A DNA stretch of 64,000 nt from Minisyncoccota bacterium. GTDB lineage: Bacteria > Patescibacteria > Paceibacteria > UBA9973 > UBA918. Below are positions 1 through 9,251 of this stretch, piece by piece. The notes beneath the pieces are model-generated. The model searched no databases. It saw nothing but the letters and a program-made list of their open reading frames with translations, and had not been told where the DNA came from. The number at the start of each line of letters is the position of its first letter. Positions within the stretch are counted from its first letter, which is position 1. The stretch lies in assembly GCA_021734905.1 (NCBI GenBank), contig JAIPIB010000001.1:1-64000 (forward strand), read 5' to 3'. A program made the position numbers and the translations under genes.

Positions 1-48
1 CGCCCACGAAGTAAAAATCCCCGCAAGGGGATTTTTACTTCGTGGGCG
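1..48. terminator. Long perfect inverted repeat, probable terminator
   Basis: A 22-bp perfect stem with a GCAA loop. The AAAAA/TTTTT tracts are inside the stem, not after it. It sits at the window edge, so the gene it would terminate is not visible. Its outer CGCCCACG arm runs directly into the next inverted-repeat element. Confidence 0.5.
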
Positions 49-177
49 GCTAGAGAGAATTGAACGGTTTGCGAGGTGAGTCTCTTTCAAAATGAGACGA
101 ACCAGCAAACCGCGGGCAGGTAACTCTTGTGAACGTAGTGAACTAGAGTTGGACGCCAATTCTCTCTAGCCGCCCAA
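47..177. repeat. Structured three-way inverted-repeat element of unknown identity
   Basis: An 18-bp perfect outer stem (GGCGGCTAGAGAGAATTG with its complement at about 156-173) encloses two further stem-loops. One is CGGTTTGC/GCAAACCG with an inner GTCTC/GAGAC hairpin; the other is AACTCT/AGAGTT. I tested tRNA folds on both strands: the T-arm does not pair, so I do not call a tRNA. It could be a small structured RNA or a mobile palindromic unit. It recalls attC only in general shape; no integrase is in view. Confidence 0.5.
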
Positions 178-248
178 AATTTTGAAGCTTATTTTATAAA
201 GGTTTTCTAGATACCCTACCTGTAAGGTAGAACTGGTATACTTTAGAA

Positions 249-794
249 ATGAAGAAAGTAATTATTATTGGTACCATTCATTTAAACTGGACTCCTAAAG
301 AGGAGTTGTGGGAGACTTTGAGTAATATTAACCCAGACCAAGTACTCGTAGAGCTTTCAGATGAAGAATTGAATTTAAGACCAAGGAATGATTCAATTCG
401 TGATGAAATGTTCTTTGCATATGATTGGGCAATTCAACATAATAAGTTGGTAAACTATTTTGATACAGAGGACAGTCCACTTAAAGAGGGTGTTACGGGG
501 AAAGAGCCAGAATTTATGGAGCACGAACTCAGAAGTAAAGAATTATTGAAGAATTATTCCTGGAAAGATTTAAATAAAATGGAGCCCTGGAAAATATCTG
601 AAGTAAAAGAACTTGAAGATAAAATTACTGAAAAATACTTTGATATCAAAAAATCAAAGGAAAGGGAGCAAAAGATGCTCGGTAATATCCTGAGCAAACT
701 CATAGAAGGAACAAACGTGGTTATTATAGGTGCCGGGCACCTATCGTTTTTTGAAAAAGAAATTCCCGGTGCAATACTACCTTTTCGTAATTGA
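249..794 (+). CDS. TraB/PrgY-like (Tiki superfamily) protein
   Basis: 181 residues. The start carries the family's GTIH motif (residues 8-11), followed by a VLVEL strand near residue 33. A second conserved motif, GAGH, lies at residues 161-164. Paired GxxH/GAGH histidines are typical of the TraB/GumN/PrgY fold, a putative metal-dependent protease superfamily. The protein is shorter than bacterial TraB proteins and has no C-terminal membrane helices, so it is probably cytoplasmic. TATACT at 237-242 ends 6 nt before ATG and has an extended TGG, which suggests a leaderless message. The next gene follows after 7 nt, probably in the same transcript. Substrate unknown. Confidence 0.6.
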   Translation: MKKVIIIGTIHLNWTPKEELWETLSNINPDQVLVELSDEELNLRPRNDSIRDEMFFAYDWAIQHNKLVNYFDTEDSPLKEGVTGKEPEFMEHELRSKELLKNYSWKDLNKMEPWKISEVKELEDKITEKYFDIKKSKEREQKMLGNILSKLIEGTNVVIIGAGHLSFFEKEIPGAILPFRN

Positions 795-801
795 TTAGAA
801 A

Positions 802-1284
802 ATGAAACTCATACTTATAAATGGTCCAACAGGGATTGGTAAAAGCACGATTGCGGCGAAGCTACACCAAGCATTGCCACTATCCTTTCTGTTGGATATA
901 GACGCCCAACGACGATATATCAGTGGGTACAAAGAACATCGTGAAGAGAGCCGTGAGTTGGTCACAGAACTCTCATTGGCAATGGTGGAAAATTATTTAC
1001 AGAGTGGACACGATGTAATAATTGATAAGGTGTTTACCGACGCGAAAATATCAGATGCATTTCTGGAACGCGGACGGAAATACAACGCTACGATATTTGA
1101 GTTTGTGCTCAATACAGATAAAGAGACACTTGTAGCAAGAGCCAATGAGAGAGGATACAGAGAAGGAAGTATGCTAACTCCTGAAAAAGTACCTGAATTT
1201 TGGGAGCGTATGCAGAGTTACATTAAGGAAAGACCAAGCTACGGTAGTGGACACGAAGAATGTGAGTGCAGACGAAACATTTGA
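802..1284 (+). CDS. P-loop kinase (AAA/zeta-like), C-terminus frameshifted
   Basis: The N-terminus has a Walker A motif GPTGIGKST (residues 8-16), then an LDID aspartate region and a helical lid, as in small-molecule or zeta-toxin-like kinases. The fold supports ATP-dependent phosphotransfer; the substrate cannot be inferred. The last residues (about 147-160, Cys/Arg-rich) look wrong. In the +1 frame the DNA encodes a more natural tail, ATVVDTKNVSADETFEFIRE, ending at a TAA at 1310-1312. A one-base indel near 1230-1240 is therefore likely, either a true frameshift mutation or an assembly error. It lies 7 nt after the TraB-like gene. Confidence 0.6.
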   Translation: MKLILINGPTGIGKSTIAAKLHQALPLSFLLDIDAQRRYISGYKEHREESRELVTELSLAMVENYLQSGHDVIIDKVFTDAKISDAFLERGRKYNATIFEFVLNTDKETLVARANERGYREGSMLTPEKVPEFWERMQSYIKERPSYGSGHEECECRRNI

Positions 1285-1312
1285 ATTCATACGAGAAAAA
1301 ATTCTCGGCTAA

Positions 1313-1607
1313 CTTAAATTTAAATAGTGTAATCAGGAGTGGGGTAAAATGTCGGAATATAGATGCTTGTATCGTTCAGACGCTGGAAAATAGTTCTAAC
1401 ATCTCTATACAGAGACTGTTCAGGTTGTGTGGTATTTTTCATGCTTCAAAATACCGACAACTTCTTGCTGAATGGGTTCCGTCCCATCCCTCACTCTACG
1501 ACGTCGCCATAACGAGGATTTATCTAAAGATTCCCTATATGCGGAGATTTTTAGTTCTAACCCAGATTACCCCTAATGAGAATTATGAACTTTGATATAC
1601 TTATGAT
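1313..1607. other. Gene-poor interval
   Basis: 295 bases after the frame-corrected end of the kinase. I see one small hairpin (GGTATTTT...AAAATACC near 1431-1455) and no convincing coding frame. The open frame over 1266-1595 starts inside the kinase tail and has no recognisable content. The interval ends with TATACT at 1596-1601, the -10 box of the next gene. Confidence 0.4.
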
Positions 1608-3344
1608 ATGGAAAAGTTCCAAAATCAATCAGAGAACACCGCACCACAAGAAGCTTCACAACCGCCTCAGTTCTTGAAAGAATTTTCTCGTGAAAATTCA
1701 CAAGAAGAGCGTGATGTAATCGCGGGTGCGATTAGGGAAAGACGACGCGAACGTGATGCGTGGAGAGCTGAGCAGAATACACGTGTGGAAGGAAAAGAAA
1801 ATCTTGAGGCAGAGCTTGAAACTCTCCAAGGTCAAATTGATACATACGGAGGTGAAAGTTTTTTGAGAAAGATTAAAGATTATTTTGCATATCGTAATGT
1901 TAAGGCACAACTTGCCGAAAGGGCTGGGAGTCTTGCTTCAGCTCAAGATAGTGTTGATGCGTGGCAATCTGAAAAACCTGATTTTCAGGAAGTGCATTCA
2001 CTTTTGAACAATTTTTATGAAGGTGAAGAAAAGAAATGGGCTGAGGCAGGGCATACTCCTGAGGACATAGAACAGCAATTCACCGAAGAACATCTTGCAA
2101 GTCTTTCTGTGGAAGACTATGCATTGCTTATGAAGCGTTTTCCGAGTGAAATGCTTACCCACGTCACTCGGCAGGGGATACGTGATCACGCAGACAGTTT
2201 TTGGCACACTGCAGGTGTTGGAGGATACTCCAATGGTTTTAAAGAAATGTTGGCAGATGGCAAGTTGCGTTCGTCGCTCGGTATCGCACTACAAGAACAT
2301 AGTAAGGAGGAAGCGATGGCTATTTTTTTAAAACTCAATCGTATTGATGAGGTTCTTCCCAACACACGAAATCTTAGTATGCGCGAGAGAGCCCTCCTCA
2401 TGTTTGCAAATAGCTTTGACCATAATATTGCAACAGACGATGCTTTTGCCGATTCAGCAGCAGTACACCTAGCCTCTGAAAGTGTGATGGACGGTATGTA
2501 TGGGTCAGAGCGCGGAAATGAAATATTCGTTGCCTATCCATCAGCTTATGTTGCATCGCAATTAAGATACGGGGGTAAGGGAACTTTAGCTGACAGAGGT
2601 ATGAGTCAACACAACGATAAGTGGGTATATACAAAGGATCACGAAGGGATGTCATTGGACGTTGGTTTAGTATTTATTCCCGAGGATGCTCAAGTGGACC
2701 CAAAGACTGGATCTCGATATAAAATAGATGAACGAGGTGAGCCAATTGTTCCAAAACAACGGATGGATGAAGTTCTAAAGGCACGATTTGAAAATTTAGG
2801 CTTCGTACAGACCTTCATACAGCAGTTACCACACCGGATGAATCAAGCACCAGAGCAAGAACGAGAAGCGTTAGCCGAAGCATCATTTGCTGAATTTGGA
2901 ATTTCTGACCCTGATACAAAGAAGGCTCTCCTAGACCCCCGCCTCATTGATAAGCTCGCAGACATCTGGGGGAAGGACGATGAAAATGAAGAATATGAAA
3001 GGATTTTGAATGAGTATTTCCATCATAATGCCGAGAGTCCGTATGAATTGGCCGGAGGAACCATGTCTTCAAAGGAATATTGGGAAAAACATTTTCAAGA
3101 AAATCCAACAGAACGACCATCAAAAGTTGTGTATTACAAAGGAGGCGACCCATCACGTGCACTCAATGAATGGAGAGAGAAGAATGGTATTGTGAAAAAG
3201 ACGGAAGACCCTACGTATGGGTTTACAGAACACAATGTGGCAGACAGTTCAGATGAAGCAAATGTTGGTAAAGATCGTTTTGCATCACTTGCACGAAAGG
3301 TGATTGATGACAGATTTCCAGATAGGGAAGTTGCGCGCACTTAG
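1608..3344 (+). CDS. Unknown large cytoplasmic protein, coiled-coil N-terminus
   Basis: 578 residues with no signal peptide or membrane segment. Residues about 25-125 are charged and heptad-like (RRRERDAWRAEQ..., ELETLQGQID) and predict a coiled coil. The rest is acidic and globular, with no motif I recognise. A similar arrangement (low-complexity head, coiled coil, a segment like FLRKIKDYFAYRN, long globular tail) occurs in CPR hypothetical proteins, from memory. TATACT (1596-1601) with an extended TGA ends 6 nt before ATG, so the mRNA is probably leaderless. Monocistronic. No function assigned. Confidence 0.75.
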   Translation: MEKFQNQSENTAPQEASQPPQFLKEFSRENSQEERDVIAGAIRERRRERDAWRAEQNTRVEGKENLEAELETLQGQIDTYGGESFLRKIKDYFAYRNVKAQLAERAGSLASAQDSVDAWQSEKPDFQEVHSLLNNFYEGEEKKWAEAGHTPEDIEQQFTEEHLASLSVEDYALLMKRFPSEMLTHVTRQGIRDHADSFWHTAGVGGYSNGFKEMLADGKLRSSLGIALQEHSKEEAMAIFLKLNRIDEVLPNTRNLSMRERALLMFANSFDHNIATDDAFADSAAVHLASESVMDGMYGSERGNEIFVAYPSAYVASQLRYGGKGTLADRGMSQHNDKWVYTKDHEGMSLDVGLVFIPEDAQVDPKTGSRYKIDERGEPIVPKQRMDEVLKARFENLGFVQTFIQQLPHRMNQAPEQEREALAEASFAEFGISDPDTKKALLDPRLIDKLADIWGKDDENEEYERILNEYFHHNAESPYELAGGTMSSKEYWEKHFQENPTERPSKVVYYKGGDPSRALNEWREKNGIVKKTEDPTYGFTEHNVADSSDEANVGKDRFASLARKVIDDRFPDREVART

Positions 3345-3460
3345 AAGTATAGTTAGGGTGTAAAGCAGAGGTACAGACAATGGCTCTTTTCGGATAATGA
3401 TTCTAGCGTCTCTATATGCTTCGTACTTAATAAATTAAATCTGGTACACTTATCAGTATT

Positions 3461-3556
3461 ATGGATACTATTGATATTGTTGGAGGGGCAATTATCATAT
3501 TCGCGGTAGGGGCGGGTCTTGGTTATTATGTTTCTAAGATTTATTTCGGAATATAA
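3461..3556 (+). CDS. Small single-pass membrane protein (31 aa)
   Basis: An ATG frame of 31 codons encodes MDTIDIVGGAIIIFAVGAGL followed by GYYVSKIYFGI. Residues 7-25 form one hydrophobic helix with Gly spacing. TACACT at 3445-3450 lies 10 nt upstream of ATG and is preceded by TGG (extended -10), which supports expression. The stop codon abuts the end of the convergent ZIP gene. Function unknown. Confidence 0.45.
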   Translation: MDTIDIVGGAIIIFAVGAGLGYYVSKIYFGI

Positions 3557-3557
3557 A

Positions 3558-4331
3558 TTAATTCTGTGAATAGGGAGGTTCCTCAACATGTTCGTCAACA
3601 GCGTGGATATATATACTCAGAAGGGCGATCAGAAGTGTGGCAAAAAATGTCGCAGCGAATGTTTTGAAAAAATGATCACGATGCGAATGTTTTAATTCTG
3701 GAATGAGGTCTGCAGTGGCAATATAAAGAAGGTTTCCAGCAGCGACTCCCGTCAGGACAAATACCCACTCACCGAGTGATGACATAAAAAGATATGTAAT
3801 GAGAACACCAACAATGACAGTTGTTGCAGATAGAAAATTATAAAAAGCCGCTTTTTTTCGTGAGTATCCTGATTGGAGTAAAATTCCATATTCTATAATT
3901 TCTTGCGGAACTTCATGGAGAGCTATACCAAGTGTTGTGAGTACTCCAACGGTTGGGCTGAGCATAAAAGCTGAAGCAATAACTATTCCATCAGACATAT
4001 TGTGGACCGCGTCACCAATGAGAATCATGCGACCACTATTGTGGGTGCATGCGTCATGATCATCGACATGGTGATGATGAAAGGTATCAAGAAAATGAGA
4101 GAGGAGATAAAATCCTAAAAATCCGGCCATGATTGTGACCGGGCCCCAGGTTCGTGAAGCATCCATTGTCTCTGGAATAAGTTCAAAAAATACAATGCCA
4201 AGAAAAATACCTACAGCAATGGGTAGGATAAAACGATGTAATAGGGTTAGTCTAGGATTTTTACCAAAGAAAAATACCCCCGTAAGTGAGAGTAGGGAAA
4301 TACCAAATGCTCCGATAAGTGCATTAAACAT
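3558..4331 (-). CDS. ZIP family metal transporter
   Basis: 257 residues and about eight hydrophobic helices. The cytoplasmic loop after TM3 has a His-rich metal-binding stretch (HHHHVDDHDACTH). TM4 carries the signature HNMSDG and TM5 carries HEVPQE, which form the binuclear Zn/Fe site of ZIP proteins. It should import divalent metal, most likely zinc or iron, across the cytoplasmic membrane; selectivity cannot be read. TATACA lies about 12 nt upstream of ATG. Convergent with the small membrane protein gene and divergent from mscL. Confidence 0.9.
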   Translation of the reverse strand: MFNALIGAFGISLLSLTGVFFFGKNPRLTLLHRFILPIAVGIFLGIVFFELIPETMDASRTWGPVTIMAGFLGFYLLSHFLDTFHHHHVDDHDACTHNSGRMILIGDAVHNMSDGIVIASAFMLSPTVGVLTTLGIALHEVPQEIIEYGILLQSGYSRKKAAFYNFLSATTVIVGVLITYLFMSSLGEWVFVLTGVAAGNLLYIATADLIPELKHSHRDHFFKTFAATFFATLLIALLSIYIHAVDEHVEEPPYSQN

Positions 4332-4452
4332 GTATTCCTCAAGTGTATACCCGTATGTACGTTTTTTCTAGTTTTTATATAAAACATAATGTATGGTTTC
4401 TCTAGGGTGTAGAATTGTAATAAGTTATAAATATAATGATGATGTTTCACAT

Positions 4453-4833
4453 ATGGAATCTTTTTTAAAAGAATTTAAGGCGTTTGCGATACGAGGGAAT
4501 GTAGTCGACCTCGCTGTTGCGGTAGTGATAGGTGGTGCATTTGGAAAAATTGTTTCGTCCCTCGTTGATACAGTTATAATGCCTACTATGGGGGTTATGC
4601 TCGGAGGAATTAATTTTACAGGGTGGGTACTTAAAATTGGAGAATCAACTATTGCGTATGGGAAATTTATTCAAGCGATCGTTGATTTTATCATTATCGC
4701 TTTTGTAGTTTTTGTTGTAATACGAGCGCTTTCCCGATTCGAAAAAAAGAAAGAGGTTGAAAAGAAGGCTTCGCCAGCTCCTTCAGAGGAAGTTGTTCTC
4801 CTTCGTGAAATTCGAGATAGTTTGAGGAAATAG
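4453..4833 (+). CDS. mscL: Large-conductance mechanosensitive channel MscL
   Basis: 126 residues from the ATG at 4453. An in-frame upstream ATG at 4393 would add a non-conserved extension, so I reject it. The N-terminal helix FLKEFKAFAIRGNVVDLAVA and the TM1 segment VIGGAFGKIVSSLVD are MscL hallmarks. TM2 lies around residues 75-98, followed by the charged C-terminal helical bundle. It forms a homopentameric pore that opens on membrane tension to release solutes during osmotic downshock. TATAAT at 4432-4437 lies 15 nt upstream of the start. Confidence 0.95.
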   Translation: MESFLKEFKAFAIRGNVVDLAVAVVIGGAFGKIVSSLVDTVIMPTMGVMLGGINFTGWVLKIGESTIAYGKFIQAIVDFIIIAFVVFVVIRALSRFEKKKEVEKKASPAPSEEVVLLREIRDSLRK

Positions 4834-5193
4834 TTTGAGATACATAGATTATGTTCATATTTGGAGTATAGACATATTGTCTATACTCCAAAACAGAGAA
4901 TAGATATACACAAGACTTGCGTACTTCTACAAGATGTTGCTATCCACAGACTTTTTCAGCACCGTTTCTTTAAAAGCTATATTTTCCAACCTTATCTCGA
5001 TCGCGCTTAATTTTAGATATTTTCGCAATCGCCCATGAGTGGTATTATTGGTAAGACACACGCGTAAGCTCTTCGTGTGCGGACGCTTTTGCACATTTTA
5101 CCTATTTAAATAGCCACGCCAATACGTGGCTCATTAACCACTTTTTTTCACGGCAAAAAGAGGTATCTTATTAACTAAACTGAGAAACTGCCT
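4834..5193. promoter_or_regulatory. mscL-nrdA intergenic region with inverted repeats
   Basis: 360 bases. A perfect inverted repeat GGAGTATAGAC/GTCTATACTCC (4861-4887) is either the mscL terminator or an operator. TATCCACA at about 4940 resembles part of a DnaA box. A hairpin AGCCACG/CGTGGCT spans about 5112-5131. I cannot identify a NrdR box pair or a cobalamin riboswitch. No coding frame is convincing. The region probably holds the nrdA promoter. Confidence 0.4.
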
Positions 5194-8109
5194 ATGATCA
5201 CCACAATTATTAAAAGGAATGGAATGTCAGTTCCTTTTGACCCAACAAAGATTGTTATCGTTATGAAAAAGGCATTTGCTGCAGAGCAGGTACCTGTTGA
5301 TGATGACGCTCTTGAACAAATGACGGGTCGTGTGGTGGTGAGTCTTGGAACGCTGTGTGATGGAAAAGAGAACTGTCCAACAGTTGAACAAGTTCAAGAC
5401 CTTGTCGAGAACACACTCATGGAGCGAGGATATTTTTCTGTTGCAAAGGCATACATTTTGTATCGCTTCCAGCAAAGCGAGGAGCGAAAACAGGAGGTGG
5501 TCAAAGAAATCGAAGAACAACGCCTTACTATTGAAAGAACAGATGGGAGTATTGAACAATTTTCACGAGAGAAGATGCGTGAGTATCTTCAGGAGTTTAC
5601 TGAGGGATATGCGGGTGATATTGATTTTGATGATTTTGTTTCACAGATAGAGCGTGAAGTGTACGACGGAATCAAAACAAGTGAAATGGCGAAACTTGTT
5701 ACACTCGTACTTCGGTCGCGAATTGAAAATGATCCTGCATATTCAATTGTTGCTGCACGACAACTCTGTAGGCGTATCTCAGATGAAGTCGTTGGAAACT
5801 TAAGCGCAATACCCAAAGCAGAGCGGGTAGCAGCGTATCGTAATGCATTTGTACGAAACATAAAACGTGGCGCTGAAGCAAAGAAGTATGACTCCGTACT
5901 TCTTTCATATGATCTCGAAAAGCTTTCTGCCAGTATCGAACCAGGGCGAGATGATCTTTTTAAATATATTGGTATTGAAACACTCAATGATAGGTATTTT
6001 GTTCGTATCGATGGAAAAAAACTTATCGAAACCCCACAGATGATGTGGATGCGTATTGCGATGGGACTCGCCCTTAACGAGAAAAATAAAGAAGAACGTG
6101 CTGTTGAGTTTTACAATATTATGTCTCTTATGCACTTTATTCCGTCAACCCCGACATTGTTTCATGCCGGAACGCCGCATCCACAGCTATCATCATGTTA
6201 TTTAAATGTTGTTGAAGATGACCTTACACATATTTTCAAAGTGTATGGCGACAATGCAATGCTTTCAAAGTGGGCTGGTGGTATTGGGACAGCATGGAGC
6301 AAACTTCGAGGCACAGGAGCACTCATTAAAGCTGCGGGGATTACTTCGCAAGGTGTGATTCCGTTTCTTAAGATCGCCAATGACGTAACGGTCGCAATTA
6401 ATCGTTCGGGTAGACGCCGAGGTGCAACTGCAGTGTATATGGAAAACTGGCATATTGATTTTGAAGATTTTCTTGAGCTGCGGAAAAATACTGGTGATGA
6501 ACGGAGACGTACTCATGATATGAATACTGCAGCATGGATATCCGACCTTTTCATGAAGCGAGTTCGGGAAGATGGTCAGTGGACACTCTTTTCACCCGAT
6601 GAGGCAGCAGACCTTACAGAGACATACGGAAAGCAATTTGATGAATTGTACGAAAAATATGAAGGAATGGCTGATGTGGGTGAAATCAAACTCTTTAAGA
6701 GAGTCAAAGCAAGGGATCTTTGGCGACGAATGCTCGGCATGTTGTTCGAGACAGGACATCCTTGGATTACCTTCAAAGACCCATCAAATATTCGATCACC
6801 ACAAGACCATGCAGGAGTGATTCATAGTTCAAATCTCTGTACAGAGATCACCCTCAATACCTCAGCGGAAGAAACTGCTGTATGTAATCTTGGGTCAGTT
6901 AACTTTCCACGACACATCATAAACGGAGTTTTTGATGAACAGATGGTGAAGCAAACAGTTACGACCGCAATGCGTATGCTTGACAATGTCATTGACCTTA
7001 ACTTTTATCCAACGGTCGAGGCGCGAAATTCGAACATGAAGCATCGACCTGTTGGACTTGGCATCATGGGCTTTCAAGATGCATTGTATATGCAAAATAT
7101 CCCGTTTGGCTCAGACGCCTGTGTTGAATTTTCTGATGCATCTATGGAAATTATTTCATATTATGCAATATTGGCGTCAACAGAATTGGCTCGAGAGCGG
7201 GGTATGTATCAAAGCTATAAAGGCTCGAAGTGGGATCGCGGAATTTTTCCAGTCGATACAATCGCACTCCTTGAAGATGAACGGGGGATTTCCACAGGAA
7301 CTGACTGTACTGAGCGCCTCGACTGGGGAGTTGTGAGAGATGCTGTAAAACAGTACGGTATGCGCAACAGTAATACTATGGCAATTGCACCAACGGCTAC
7401 TATTGCAAACATTGCAGGATCAATTCCTGGGAATGAGCCAATCTATAAAAATATTTATGTAAAGTCGAATATTTCAGGTGACTTCGTAATTGTAAATTCG
7501 TATCTCGTAGAAGATCTCAAGAAGGACGGATTATGGGATGATGAAATGCTTCAAGCAATTAAATATAATGATGGAAGCCTTGCAGATATTCCAAGTGTGC
7601 CTGTTGAACTTAAGGTTAAATACAAAGAAACGTTTGAAATCGATATGAGGTGGCTTGTTAAGGCTGGAGCAAGTCGAGGAAAATGGATTGATCAGTCACA
7701 GTCACTCAACATATTTTTCAATGGAACGTCAGGAAAAGAGCTTTCTGAGTTGTATATGTATGCATGGGAGGCTGGACTCAAGACAACATATTATCTCAGA
7801 TCCCTTGCTGCGACACAGGTTGAAAAATCAACAGTTGGCAATGAAGGAACACACCTCCGAAAGGATTCTGATGCTGGAAGAACCCCAGACGCAGCATTTA
7901 ATACGGCAGTTATTCCTGGCACAGCTTTTGTTCGAAAGGAAACATCTTCAGTGCCTGTTGCACAGACTACTGATCCTATTCCTTCACCAATGCCAACTCC
8001 GTCACCGTTTACCAAGGGTATTCGAGAAAAAGAGAAGGTTGAATTAAAGAATAAATCTGCGGTGAAACTCCATATTGCAGAGGACGCTATTTGCGAGTCT
8101 TGTCAATAA
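5194..8109 (+). CDS. nrdA: Class I ribonucleoside-diphosphate reductase, alpha subunit
   Basis: 971 residues, long for the family because two ATP-cone domains sit in tandem at the N-terminus (about 1-95 and 105-200). Catalytic residues are all visible: C335 (SSCYL) and C564 (AVCNLGS) as the redox pair, C549 and E551 in NLCTEI as the thiyl-radical centre, and Y866-Y867 for radical transfer from the beta subunit. The C-terminal CESC tail (C967/C970) accepts electrons from thioredoxin or glutaredoxin. It reduces NDPs to dNDPs in the cytoplasm. The ATP cones should give overall dATP inhibition. nrdB follows after 107 nt. Residues about 905-955 are a Pro/Ser/Thr-rich linker to the tail. Confidence 0.96.
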   Translation: MITTIIKRNGMSVPFDPTKIVIVMKKAFAAEQVPVDDDALEQMTGRVVVSLGTLCDGKENCPTVEQVQDLVENTLMERGYFSVAKAYILYRFQQSEERKQEVVKEIEEQRLTIERTDGSIEQFSREKMREYLQEFTEGYAGDIDFDDFVSQIEREVYDGIKTSEMAKLVTLVLRSRIENDPAYSIVAARQLCRRISDEVVGNLSAIPKAERVAAYRNAFVRNIKRGAEAKKYDSVLLSYDLEKLSASIEPGRDDLFKYIGIETLNDRYFVRIDGKKLIETPQMMWMRIAMGLALNEKNKEERAVEFYNIMSLMHFIPSTPTLFHAGTPHPQLSSCYLNVVEDDLTHIFKVYGDNAMLSKWAGGIGTAWSKLRGTGALIKAAGITSQGVIPFLKIANDVTVAINRSGRRRGATAVYMENWHIDFEDFLELRKNTGDERRRTHDMNTAAWISDLFMKRVREDGQWTLFSPDEAADLTETYGKQFDELYEKYEGMADVGEIKLFKRVKARDLWRRMLGMLFETGHPWITFKDPSNIRSPQDHAGVIHSSNLCTEITLNTSAEETAVCNLGSVNFPRHIINGVFDEQMVKQTVTTAMRMLDNVIDLNFYPTVEARNSNMKHRPVGLGIMGFQDALYMQNIPFGSDACVEFSDASMEIISYYAILASTELARERGMYQSYKGSKWDRGIFPVDTIALLEDERGISTGTDCTERLDWGVVRDAVKQYGMRNSNTMAIAPTATIANIAGSIPGNEPIYKNIYVKSNISGDFVIVNSYLVEDLKKDGLWDDEMLQAIKYNDGSLADIPSVPVELKVKYKETFEIDMRWLVKAGASRGKWIDQSQSLNIFFNGTSGKELSELYMYAWEAGLKTTYYLRSLAATQVEKSTVGNEGTHLRKDSDAGRTPDAAFNTAVIPGTAFVRKETSSVPVAQTTDPIPSPMPTPSPFTKGIREKEKVELKNKSAVKLHIAEDAICESCQ

Positions 8110-8193
8110 TGCCAGCGTATTTTTGAATGGTATACTGTGCTACCTAATTATTAACAATGCGGGGTAAGGCGAGTTGGAAACGAGACTCTCTGA

Positions 8194-8216
8194 ACTCATA
8201 ATAAAAACTAAGCAGC
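8194..8216 (+). promoter_or_regulatory. Shared leader motif before nrdB
   Basis: CTCATAATAAAAACTAAGC ends a few bases before the nrdB ATG. The same motif precedes nusG, rplK, ssb, recA and rplL; see findings. There is no Shine-Dalgarno between it and the start. Confidence 0.55.
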
Positions 8217-9251
8217 ATGTCGATAACAAAGAATGCACCACCAGTTGATATCAATAAGCGACGAGCCATAAATGGTGAGGACGCGGATGTTATTCAGCTC
8301 TATCCAATGAAGCACGCGTGGGCTTGGGAGTATTATAATGCCGCAAATGCCAATCACTGGCTTCCGACTGAAATTAGCATGCAGCTTGATATTGAGCAGT
8401 GGAAATCAGCCACTGTATTAACGACAGATGAACGTCACGCATTTGAAACTGTTCTTGGTTTCTTTACTACAGCCGACTCAATTGCAGCAAACAATATAAC
8501 TATTGCCAACTACCGGCATATCACAAGTCCAGAAATTCGAATGTATCTATTACGCCAGGCATATGAAGAGGCCATTCACACCCATGCATATCAATATATC
8601 GTTGAGTCACTAGCAATGGATGAGTCAAAGATTTTCAATATGTATCGTGAACGAGACGCAATCTATAATAAAGCGAGTTTTATTTTGTCATTTAATGAGG
8701 GTATTTTTGACCCAACGTTTAAAACAGGGACATTTGAAAATGACCAAAAATATCTTGAGAATCTCTGTGTCTTCTCACTCATTCTTGAGGGGATATTCTT
8801 TTACAGTTCGTTTGCGGTGATGTTTGGTTTTCAACGGCAGCATAAATTAACTGGTTCTGCAGAACAAATTCAATACATCATGCGCGATGAATCGATGCAC
8901 CTTAACTTTGGATGTCAGCTTATTAACACAATCAGGGAGGAACAACCAGAACTTTGGACGAAAGAATTTCAAGATAAAATCGTCGGATACATCAGAGAAG
9001 CAGCTCGTCTTGAATATACCTACGCACAAGAAGTATTTCCTGCAGGAATATTTGGTATGAATGCTGCTGGATTTAAACAGTATATTGAACATATTGCTGA
9101 TCGTCGGTTGGAGCGAGTGGGACTTCCAGAACAATTTGGTGTCACAAACCCGTTCCCATGGATGAGTGAAGCAATCGACCTTCCGAAAGAAAAAAACTTC
9201 TTTGAAACAAGGGTGACTGAGTACAAAACAGGTGGTGCACTCAATTGGTGA
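8217..9251 (+). CDS. nrdB: Class I ribonucleoside-diphosphate reductase, beta subunit
   Basis: 344 residues. The diiron ligands are in place: D87, E118, H121, E191, E225 and H228. The tyrosine in the radical position (Y125, in EAIHTHAY) is present, so this is a Tyr-radical R2 and not one of the Tyr-less subclasses. It generates and stores the radical used by NrdA. The metal (Fe2 or Mn2) cannot be read from sequence, and no NrdI is in the window. Transcription is probably with nrdA, although the gene also has its own leader motif. Confidence 0.95.
   Translation: MSITKNAPPVDINKRRAINGEDADVIQLYPMKHAWAWEYYNAANANHWLPTEISMQLDIEQWKSATVLTTDERHAFETVLGFFTTADSIAANNITIANYRHITSPEIRMYLLRQAYEEAIHTHAYQYIVESLAMDESKIFNMYRERDAIYNKASFILSFNEGIFDPTFKTGTFENDQKYLENLCVFSLILEGIFFYSSFAVMFGFQRQHKLTGSAEQIQYIMRDESMHLNFGCQLINTIREEQPELWTKEFQDKIVGYIREAARLEYTYAQEVFPAGIFGMNAAGFKQYIEHIADRRLERVGLPEQFGVTNPFPWMSEAIDLPKEKNFFETRVTEYKTGGALNW

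Noticed and set aside
47..177. tRNA on either strand (GAGAATTGAAC resembles a T-loop)
   Set aside because: The putative T-stem arms do not pair and the outer stem is 18 bp, far longer than a 7-bp acceptor.
1..177. Integron attC site
   Set aside because: GTTGGAC fits one core-site pattern but the partner RYYYAAC and an integrase are missing.
1266..1595. Open frame of 109 codons after the kinase gene
   Set aside because: Starts inside the kinase tail, has no recognisable motif or start signal, and the DNA shows no coding character.
4834..5193. Cobalamin riboswitch or NrdR box pair before nrdA
   Set aside because: I could not find the B12-box or paired NrdR boxes; the enzyme is class I and needs no cobalamin.
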